NCBI RefSeq assembly: GCF_002104995.1
Contig: NW_024468249.1
Coordinates: 558,001 to 622,000, forward strand
Source: Linderina pennispora
Lineage: Eukaryota > Kickxellomycota > Kickxellomycetes > Kickxellales > Kickxellaceae
Length of the DNA stretch: 64,000 nucleotides
Direction of reading: 5' to 3'
Part shown: positions 55,017 to 64,000 of the stretch, piece after piece
How the letters are laid out: the number at the start of each line of letters is the position of its first letter
Position numbering within the stretch: position 1 is the stretch's first letter
Made by a program: the position numbers and the translations under genes
Notes under the pieces: generated by a model
What the model was told of the DNA's origin: nothing
The model's database searches: none
Seen by the model: the letters and a program-made list of their open reading frames with translations, nothing else

Positions 55017-58000
55017 CTAGTAGCCGCCATGGGTGCTGTCCAGGAGGTAAGAGGACTTTGCGTCGCCGAACAGGGCACTAGTGCTGAATACAAGCGGCGA
55101 TGCCAGACTGTGATGTGGTGCTGACAATCCGGCCGCCGGTGGATTGCTCTTGAGTGTCGACTTGGCTGACGCCAGGTACTCCGGAGGAGATAGTATCTGG
55201 GCCAGGATCTGTGATGAATGTGCCAGGTGTTCTTCAGATAGCGCAGGAGTTCCGACGCCGTTGGGCTCGGAGGTGAGCGCTGCAGACACTGCAGCAGCCG
55301 CATTTAGCAGCCCCTGCTTGTCGCCTAGGTCCCGCGCATCCACACTGGCCTGCATTAGTCGAAGCAGGTCCATGTCTTGCGAGGGCGATGACGAAGGCAC
55401 CGATACGAATGCAAAGCCAGAGCCAGACTCCGCACCATCGCTGGCATGGTCGTCTCGGCTCCCACTGTCATTGTCGGCTGCAGTATCCGAGGAGGGATTG
55501 CTGCTGGTCCCTTTGCTCAGCGATTCAGATGCACTGCCAAAGATATCGTGGTGAGTTTGGTCGCCAGGAATGCCGATGAGGTTGTTGAGGAATGCGACAT
55601 CGCCGGGCGCAAATCCGCCGTTCATTGCAAGCTTGAATATCGACGGGTCGCCAGCCAACCCCAGCTCGCCCTCACTAGCGGTACTACCAGCTGCTGCTAT
55701 GGTGCTGCTAGAATGGTGGCCTGTGGCGGTAGAGTCGTCGGGCTCTGCATTATCCTGGCTGTACGCACTACTCAGCACAACATCACCGCCTTTTGTCGAG
55801 TTGTGGAATGCATTGGTCAGCAGGTTGCACAGCGGCATGTAGTCTTTCTCCTTCATCTCCTGGTCGCCATCCATCGCCATGTATGTGCTGAGATTGGGCG
55901 CATCAGCATTGGAGAACACAGGTGCTGACTCACCGTAGTGCATGACAAGTGGATCGGGCGCTGAAGAGCTATCGTTGCCGTTAGAGCCATGTGCCACCTG
56001 CTTCATTTGCCGCTGTTGATGCTATTAGCGGGATCGATGGCGATTGCTCGCGCACACCAGACTCGTCGCTATGCTCTCCAAAAGCAGTCTCGGTTGGCAA
56101 GTACGCGCTAATACATTCAGTCTTTTCTGAGCTGCTGTCATCGCCACTTATGCCGCTGCCTGCGCTGCGCCGGGAGCCACGGTCTGTCGAGTACGGTGCC
56201 TGCAGTCGATGCATGCTTGGTGTGTGAGGTGCGCACCACATGCTGCTTTTGACGGTTGCCGAGAGGTGACCTCGAGCTGCTCTTGCTAGTGGATCCTGAA
56301 CTGCTGGAGCTACTAGAGCTTTGGCGATCAGAGCTCGAAGTCACATAGCCACCCGACATTTGGTCGATCAGTGTTGATGTTGACGAAATTGACTCAGCAG
56401 AAGAGTCCGTCGAGCACTGAGCGGCTGCAGACGCGGATGAGGCAGATATTGACGTGTCTAGGAATGCAGCGGGATTGACGGACGCCATGCCAGCTAGGTC
56501 AAGCTGGGTGCTGCAGCTGGTCGGTATCATGTAGCTGAACGGCTGCCCACTGTGGCTCATTTCAACACCATTCAGGTACGCAGAGGATGCCGTCAGCGAG
56601 GGGGCAGTACAAGCGCCAGATCCGGAACCGGCACCGGCACTGGCTGCAGCAGCTGCGGACGGGCAAGGTTCTGCTGAATGTCACCAAACATCAACAGCGA
56701 GCTCATGTCTGAGATTGTGGATGACGCAGCCATATTTGGAAAAGGCGTGCTGCTGCAAGAGACATCCTGTCCACCAGAAGCCCCTATTGCCATTCCAAGA
56801 TCGATGCCCATCCCCATGCCAAAGCTAGTAGAAGGTGACAGAAGTGACGAGCCAGATGCTCCGCTCGAGCCATTGGCGCAAGCCCAAGCTGTCAAGTCTC
56901 GAGAACGACTGGCGGCGACGTGCCTCAACAAAGGCGTTCAGCGTCGACGAGCTCGACGACATGGACGGTGTTGGCAATCCAGAACTCTGGTGACGGCCTC
57001 CACTGTTGACACCAGTGCTGGTGCTGCCGCTACCGCTGCTGCGAAGGGTCGGCGTCCCGCAGACTGCTGTGGCCTTGCTGCCTGCATTTGCTGCAGCAAC
57101 GATCGCTGCCGATGCAGATCCACTGCCTAAGCCGCCACTGGTTGGGGAGCACGGCGGGAAGACAGCCATTCCGCCCGTGGCACCAACCGATCCAAACGCA
57201 GCTCCTGCACTAGGTGCCGACGAGATGCCGGCGAATCTGTGAGTAGCTGGACACACGGGACGTCGGATACGGATCCAGAGTGACGCTGGCAGTACTGCTG
57301 TGGCTGGCCGTATACTTGCCGATAATCTTTTTCAGGGCCAGTGGCAGAATACGCCACGGAAACACCTTGACGTCCTTTTCGATATTGCGCGGCTTTGGGT
57401 TTGGGAACGACATGATCAGCTTGAAGAATTCGGCAGACTCGACCTTACACTTGCTCACGGTGAGTGGCCGGAACCCCTCGAGATTGCGTCGGATGCGGTT
57501 CTTCTCCTCGACGGTAAAGCGCACTGCGATCAGGGACTCGAGCAGGTATATGCAGTCGACGCTGGTGATGAAGAAGTCGTGCTTCTCCTCCCAGTATATG
57601 CATGATACGAACGATACTGTTGGGAACACGATCGGCGGCTGCCACTGACTTGAAAGTGCAGAAGATGTTGTTGTTCTCATGCCGGCGCCAGAACTGGACA
57701 AGCCGGCGTCTGCACTCACGCTCTTCGAGAGACCTAATGTCGTAGATCCATGATATTAGATGCAGGCTTGTTCAGTATTTGATGAATAAGCACTGGTGGA
57801 GGTGGTTGGGCATTTACCCCGCATGTCGGTAGCCGCCTCCCCCAGACCTCTCTGTGCAAGCAGAATCTCACAATAGCAGGCCACTGGAAGCAGTAAACCT
57901 ATGCCTACTACGTGTCTTAACAGGCCACCAAGACATGAACATCGAAAATAGTGCATTTGTGGAGGAGACATCCCCGCTATAAGGTGGAGTGCGGAGCGGA

Positions 58001-58843
58001 AAAGAGCGAGCAAAAGAGGATGGAGGATGCACCGGTCTAGCTGCAGTTTGCGGAGTAGAGGAAATATTCCAGACAAGAGACAGGTGTGACCTGGGGATAC
58101 GTTACCATTCAATCATCATCGAGTCGAGGTTGTTTTCAAATTTGAGATTCGCCTTGTTGAGCAGCGACGCATACGAACTGTAGCCGAGGATCGGGATATT
58201 TCCAACCGAGGGTAAGCTGGCTAACGATGGTGTTTGCACCGCTGATGATGTCGCTGACGCTGCCATATTGGTGGCTGTGGGCTGAGATGGCGAGAGAAGC
58301 GGCCCAGAGCCCACTTGGCACCCGTGAGATGGCGAGGCTGCTAAACCCGGGGCACCCATCATAGGGCTCGAGAAGTCTTGGCCCTCGGCAAGTCCAATGC
58401 TGTCCATTAGACGGCCAGCCCCACGCTGTGCTGTCATGAAACCTGCGGCGGTCGGCATACGGGTAACCACCATTCTGACCCGAGTAGTATGCGCGAGCGA
58501 GCTCGGGCTGTCCGTTGAGCAAATACCCTGAAAACTGCATATCAGCAGTATTCAGCGCACTACTCGTGGTCCCGCTGATCCCATGTGAAGAGGACTTTGG
58601 GTCTGCTCCCAGGTCTGGCTGCATAGCAAGCGCGCTGCCAAGGCCGAATGGCGGATCTGCAGGACCGAAAGGGAACCGGGCAGGGTTGCCCAGGTCCTTT
58701 GGCAGCTGAGATTTCACGGTGAGATAATCCGATGGCGACAGATAGGTCTGGGATCGCTGCAATAACGACTGCTGATGTTTGGTCTGCTGCTGCTGATCTT
58801 GAGTGGACTGTATGTTGTTAGAAGCATGCGGTGATAACATCAT
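55017..58843 (-). CDS. medA: Medusa (medA/acon-3) developmental regulator homologue, two exons, about seven frame interruptions
   Basis: Exon 1 (58843-58106) ends SYASLLNKANLKFENNLDSMMIEW, the Medusa signature before its conserved domain. A 372-nt intron (donor GTAACG, acceptor TTAG, 57734-58105) leads to EERECRRRLVQFWRRHENNNIF and the Medusa core: CIYWEEKHDFFITSVDCIYL, VRFTVEEKNRIRRNLEGFRP and PKPRNIEKDVKVFPWRILPLALKKIIGKYTAS. Medusa proteins are nuclear regulators of conidiophore or fruit-body morphogenesis and adhesion. Downstream is a Ser/Thr-rich tail of low complexity. Frame changes lie near 58465, 57635, 57240, 56890, 56230 and 56000 (each +1) and near 56630 (-1). Correcting them gives about 1149 residues, with the tail ending DSTHGGY. 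The core domain is intact apart from one break at its start. The start codon and tail joins are inferred. Confidence 0.8.
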
Positions 58844-61752
58844 TGCAGCTTCACTTCAAGAAGAAGCGAAAGGGAGTGATGCGGTGGAGGACGTACGTGT
58901 AGCCGAGGTGTACAAAGGGGACACAAAATTTGGTATGCACTGGCAACGTAGTGCGAGCGTGAAGAGTACGTATAAGGTACCAAGTCTAAACGTGCTATTC
59001 CAAAGATGAAAAGGGGGATGTCTAAAAGGAAAGCTGGTAAGGTCAATTAGCGAGTATTGGAAGTTCAGAGACAGTGACAGCACCGCGTATACATAAAGGC
59101 ATTCCGCCTAACCGCAGTCCGTTGCGAAAGCATAGAGATACTTTGTCATTGACTGCAAAGTTAAAGGAAAATGTGGGGGTGTTTCGCGGATGCTTCAGCA
59201 GTTGAGAGATGGAGAAAATGTGAAAGTACGGTATGAAACACGGTGGTTGCTATAAGAGTGGAAATTCTAAGACAGCGCCTTTGTGTAAACTCCTCCTACT
59301 TACCCATCCCCCATTGCAAGAATCCAACCATTTGCATATCAATATTCCACCATTGGTAGCACCAAAATAAAGGAGACACATGTTCGTCTAGATCTCATAG
59401 ATGCTATGGATACGGAAATGAATGCAGGCTGCCACTCTTAAAACTTACCGTTGGAAGGTGTGCAGTATCTTTGGGGAGTGAGTGGGTGAGGTGATAATGC
59501 TGAGCTACATGATTCATTTGAGCGGTGAGTTCATCATGGTTTAATGGGATGCAGACAAAATGAGCAAACCCGATACTTACAACGGTAGGTGTGTGAATAG
59601 CGGTTGGTATGCGTGACGGGCGTGTGTATGCTCTTTCCCTCTTTCCTCTACAATGGCAGGTGATAAATATTCGTATGTTAGAATACTAGCAAATGTGAAC
59701 CTAGTGAAGTACAGGTGAGGGAAGAATGGAGCGAGCTACTATCAGCCACCACGGCTGGAGGGAGGTGGCAATAGCTGTATAAATAAACAGAGAGAACCAG
59801 TTATTCAGAATATCCAAAACACACCGCTGAGGGTGTAAGGACTGCTGTCTAAATCGGGCCAAGTGCAGCACAGACAGACATCAACGATCATGGATGCGGG
59901 GCAGGTAAGTGGAGGACGGGGTAGAAGCATAATGCCCATTGGGTAAACGACTACGGCTCGTTAATGTGCAAATTCTCCAGACAAAACCAGATACTTGTCC
60001 AGTTGGGGATAGGAAAGCGAGCGGGAGCAAAAGCCAGCATGCTGTCGGGTATCGGGGAGCATATAGTCGGGGGAGGGGAATGGCGCAAGGTGGCACAGGT
60101 ATATGGAAGGTCGCCACAAGACGAACCTGGGGAGGATATCACAAAAAGACGACGGTTTTGGAATAGTATTGCAAAAAATATGCGTCTGACATATAACCAG
60201 GGACGTATGAGTAATCGGTATTGGAAGCAAATGGCTGCGGTGATGCCTCAGAATCGCCCTGATAAAGTAGCATTTGGTGCCAAAGGCACTTGGTGCAGCA
60301 GCACTCAGAGTAAGCAGGACGCATCTGCAATTGACAACCATGACATGCTCATTCACGTACTTTTGGATCGGAAAAGGAGAATAGGGTAGGGTGGTGCGTA
60401 GGTGTGGTGGATGGAGGAATTGTGGAAAGAGGGAGAAAAAGTAAAATGCGGTGAGGATAAGAGTATCCTATCGTATATGCAGCCAAGCCCTGTGCCTTCA
60501 AGGTGTCGTTGGTAAGTGGCTGGTAAATGCACAATAGAATTTAAATGGCGAGAGCTGCGCAGTCAAAATATGAGTGCAAAGCGCGAAAGGGAAGGACAGG
60601 AGAAAGAGGCAGAGCAAAGGATCTGACAGACTTCAGCCAGTGATATTAGAAAAACATGCACCACCACGGAGACCAAAAACCGAGCATTTCAGAAAAGGAC
60701 TCTAGCGCAAAATAGACAAGGCATCGTTGGAAAATAGCGCGAGTTACTGGGCTGCAGGATTTCGCAGTGTCTTGGATTTCACCTTTCCCATGGTGTATTT
60801 CCCAAACAGGGCTGTTCATGCTAGCGCCGTACATATGAGGAGGGGGATGACATCGGTCTATTAATGGCAGCGCTTACCTGTAGGGATATTTCAAGCGCGA
60901 ACAGCGAAAAATAGAGATCTTTGATCGAGCAACCTTGTGGGGGAGACTGAGGCGGGGCTTGGGCCCAGAAGGGTCGCAACAAACTATCGGACAAGAAAAA
61001 GAGCGGGGTCGTAGTAGAAGGGAAAATAGTATATGTACGTGCAAAAATAAAGACAGACACTCCGACGTAGTAATAGCTTTCTTGCTATGTGGGATGCGTC
61101 TGTAGAGAAATGCGCCAAGTCGGAGAAATGAATTGAAAGAGAGTATGCCTTAATGCCTGCGCTAGAGGCGTTTTGATATGGAGAAAGAGGAACGAGGAAA
61201 GCTTCCTTTTTTCATTGATCAAGTCAGGTGCGCCAGGTAGCACCTGCTATAAATGACTTTAAGGCGACACATTGTGTGAATCCTGTCCAGATGCCATCTG
61301 CGCATCACAATATGGCGACCAGCCTTTAGCGGACAGGAAACAGTGGCAGAGAAATCGGTTGCTGCGATGGCCGAGCTACGATCATCAAGTTCTAGGCGCG
61401 CTGTCTAATCTGTCCATTCAGCCGATTGGGCTGGCAATACTAAACAGACGAATGGTATTTGTGATCTGTGTGCCCAGCTTGCGAGTTGATGCATCGCCAG
61501 GAGATGGGCGGAGTGATATACTTGCCTTAAAGTTCGGTGCATAAACAGGCGTGTGTGATGTACGCAAATGGCATATAGGCAGCTGGGGCAAACGAATGCA
61601 TCCGAGCTGCGGCTCGCCAGTCGGCTCGGCTCAGTCAAGGCTGAGGCTGAAGCGACACCCAACACCAAAAACTCACTTTCGCGTTTTGTTCTAGCGTTTT
61701 CGCACTTTGCTTTTTATTTTATTTATTTTATTCATTCACTACTACCCACACC
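58844..61752. other. Long shared upstream region of divergent medA-like and SNAPC3 genes
   Basis: About 2.9 kb without a supported gene. Open frames such as 59964-60389 (plus) are Arg/Lys-rich with no domain. Short purine-rich tracts dominate the plus strand, i.e. pyrimidine-rich on the medA-like sense strand, like the leaders of other genes in the window. Medusa genes in other fungi have long complex upstream regions, so a long leader or upstream exon could be here. No tRNA, repeat or element end was recognised. Confidence 0.55.
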
Positions 61753-64000
61753 ATGCCACCGTCCGATTTAATTTCTGTGCGCAATTTCCGGGACAAGTTC
61801 GCCTGGTCTGCGCCGCAGCCAGATCGACCACAACGTATTCAACGCGCAGAGCGAGTGGACCGAAGAGGAGCGTAAGAGGGTGGAGGCGCGGTGCCAAATT
61901 GCCGAAGAACTAAGCTTTTCCAACGCAGCATTTGTCAACCCGACGCTTTTCCACATGCTGCGGCAGCACCGCGAGTTCAATGAGGCTACCGAGCGCGACT
62001 TGCTAAAGAAGAAGCGTGAAATGGCTGCTGAGCTCGAGCGCAAGCGCCTAGAGAGGAGACAAGCTGAGGAGGCGGCCGCACGACGCAGGGAGCTTGGCCT
62101 GGATGTCGAGGAGCCTGCTCAGGATGTATCACAGGATCTAGCTGATGGTACAGTGGTAGCAGACGCCGATGCAACGATGGCCGATAGCAGCGTGATACTA
62201 GCCATCGACGAAGCCATCTCAACTGAAGCTGGGGCAACAATAGATACCATGGAGGCTGACATAGCAGTAGCTGACGACGATGCACAGGCACAGCTAGCAG
62301 CCGCGGATGCTAGTATTCTGACTGTCGAGCCGGCTGTTGAAGCCGCAGCCGCAGAGGCTGCTGGTTCAATATTGGCCGCTCAAACGGCTACTGAGACAGA
62401 GCATATGGAGACAGAGCCTGAAAGTGTAAGGTCCGCTGAGGTGCCATCAGTTGGTGTCAAGGAGACAGCCGAATATACAGCCGCATCAGCACCCTCAGAA
62501 GCTACTGAAGGCTGTTCTGACTCTGGTGATTTGGTCGAGGAAGGCGCCGAGAGCACCGAAGCCGTAGATGCGAACAAAGATGAGGAAAAGGCAGACGAAT
62601 CGGTTGTTGCCGAGATCCAAAAGGCAGCTTCCGAAACTAACAGTGACGCTGGCGACGAAGCAAATGACCAAAAGGGCACTGACGCTGAGGAGGAAGCCGA
62701 GGCAGAGGCAGAGGCAGAGGCAGAGGAGGACAGTGACAGCAAAGAGGAGAACGAGAGTGATGGTTCATCTGATGCGTCGTCTAGCAAGGAGCGTAGCGAA
62801 ACGCCGGCTGAAGTACCTCGCCGGCCGCTAACCAGACGCCAAAGCGCTCTCCAAAAGGCACAATTGAGCGTGAAAGACGATGAAGAGAAAACGCCAGCGC
62901 GTAATGGCAAGGGAAAGGCTAAGACCAAGGCTAAGACCAAGGCAAAGGATAACAGTGATGGCGCGGCGTCACCAGTCCGAACCCGCCGGTCCAGAAGGGG
63001 TCGTCAGGATGTCGAGGTGATGACATCTGACACAGAGCTTCCCAGTGGGATTACCAAGGAGATGCTGAAGGAGGCGCTGGCCAAGACAGAGTTTGAGCGC
63101 AGCCATGACGTAACTGACAGCAAGCAGCTCGCGACCAAGCGCCGGCAATTCCAGATACAGAGGGCAGATCAGCCTGGTCAAGATGGCGACGAGAACCGCG
63201 ACGGCACCGAGGAGCCTACCGGTGTGTCTGATCTGGAGGCCAAGTTTAGTACCGTCAAAAACCTACTGGATGAGTCAACACTCGCATCGCTGCGCAAGGT
63301 CAACCGCCGGATGGTGCCCAACAAGTACCGTCTGGAGGTCAACTTTTTGACCAACCGCGCGCTGCCCGATCCGGGACCCGAGGCGACGCAGGTAGCCGAC
63401 GACGAGGTGATTCTGAGTGTGTGCCTGTTCAACCCACGCACGCCGACGGCAAAGATGGAGGAATACCTGGTTCTTGGCTCGCAGACTCTGACAGTTCTGC
63501 GCGACGCGTTCTACTGCATCTCTGACTTCCTGGTGTCGCAACGCGATGAGACAAACGTCAACACCAAAGACAAAAAGGTCAGCTCAAGCTACTTTTTCAT
63601 CGAAAACACGTTCTACAACGACATGCGGTCGCCGCTGGCCACCGACTACAGCCGCGTGATCATGGAGTGGGCGAACGACCCAGAGCGGCAGGAAAACAAC
63701 CCGAAGCTGCAGGGACTGCAGTCACGGCTGATGGATGGCGCGCGGTTCCAGGACCTGTCGATCAGGCTCAAGTATCCGTACATATTCATGCACCAGGGCG
63801 ACTGCGAGCATGTGCTGATGTTCACAGACTTGCGGCTGCTGGGCCCGAACGACGACCAGCATGTTGAAAGCTATCCGAAGCAGGTGTTCCGCACGCGGCA
63901 TATGCGGCACAAGTGCCGGATGTGCTCGGCATACCCGGCGCAGTATGTAACCAAGAGCGACTTCCACAGTGGCATGAGCCCGTGCTACTTTTGCGAAAAG
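61753..64000 (+). CDS. SNAPC3: snRNA-activating protein complex subunit 3 (SNAPC3/SNAP50), 3' partial, one apparent +1 frameshift
   Basis: Starts MPPSDLISVRNFRDKFAW at 61753. A +1 change at about 61809 leads into RRSQIDHNVFNAQSEWTEEERKR, and the frame is then open to the window edge (about 749 residues visible). The middle (about 130-420) is acidic and repetitive (EAEAEAEAEAEEDSDS, KAKTKAKTKAK). The conserved SNAPC3 domain starts near 63260: LGSQTLTVLRDAFYCISDFL, YFFIENTFYND, FQDLSIRLKYPYIFMHQGDCEHVLMFTDLRLL, then the zinc motif CRMCSAYPAQYVTKSDFHSGMSPCYFCEK. SNAPc binds the proximal sequence element of snRNA promoters in the nucleus and recruits RNA polymerase II or III. The human protein is 411 residues, so the acidic insert is lineage-specific. 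With INTS2, it marks a metazoan-like snRNA system. Confidence 0.88.

Noticed and set aside
59964-60389. 141-codon plus-strand frame upstream of SNAPC3
   Set aside because: Unrecognised, with unlikely composition; lies in AG-rich noncoding DNA.
1-64000. tRNA, rRNA or CRISPR arrays
   Set aside because: No cloverleaf-like TTCGAAT context, rRNA segment or regularly spaced repeats were recognised by eye; a covariance search would be decisive.

Overview
The window is nuclear DNA from a fungus, most likely an early-diverging, non-Dikarya lineage. I favour a Kickxellomycotina/Coemansia-like organism, but that is inference. Fungal markers are a DASH-complex Duo1 subunit, a Medusa (medA) developmental regulator, Hsp104, a fungal-type trehalose phosphorylase and Zim17. 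Two metazoan-like snRNA factors, Integrator subunit 2 and SNAPC3, argue against an ordinary Dikarya genome. Genes are dense, GC-rich and mostly intronless; the introns found (TMEM19-like, UBR1-like, medA-like) are 160-420 nt with GT..AG ends.

Layout. 1-20 kb is a housekeeping block: INTS2 (5' partial), trehalose phosphorylase, a mitochondrial-looking RRM protein, Zim17, a 7TM protein, 5-oxoprolinase, a RecQ helicase, an RCC1-like protein, Duo1 and TAF13. 20-26 kb is an AT-rich accessory island with a decayed secreted-protein gene, an internally deleted mobile element, a kinase-like gene and a 41-bp direct repeat at both ends. 26-38 kb returns to housekeeping genes: Hsp104, acyl-CoA-binding protein, a CRAL-TRIO/RhoGAP protein, a large disordered protein and a four-exon TMEM19-family membrane protein. 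38.2-43.3 kb is a second accessory island with a GH19 chitinase-like gene, a 3.2-kb mobile element and a degenerate reading frame beside it. 44-64 kb holds a CobW GTPase, a giant UBR1-type E3 ligase, the medA homologue and SNAPC3 (3' partial).

The most interesting object is the 3.24-kb element at 39450-42692. It encodes a Fanzor protein, the eukaryotic relative of TnpB and an RNA-guided nuclease family. Its ends look like those of a Helitron or another HUH-type element: no terminal inverted repeats, no target duplication, a subterminal 3' hairpin followed by CTAG, and insertion between A and T. A second copy at 22705-24084 has lost 1.85 kb of the coding region across a 5-bp microhomology. It keeps both ends and the noncoding 3' segment where a guide (omega) RNA would be expected.

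A second window-wide signal is frame interruption. Eight conserved genes change reading frame about 20 times in all, counting the Fanzor, and 18 of the changes are +1 (one extra base). Other long genes, including an 8.3-kb one, have none. Insertion-type sequence error is the simplest explanation; programmed +1 frameshifting is the exotic one. CDS coordinates below span these breaks and each entry says so.
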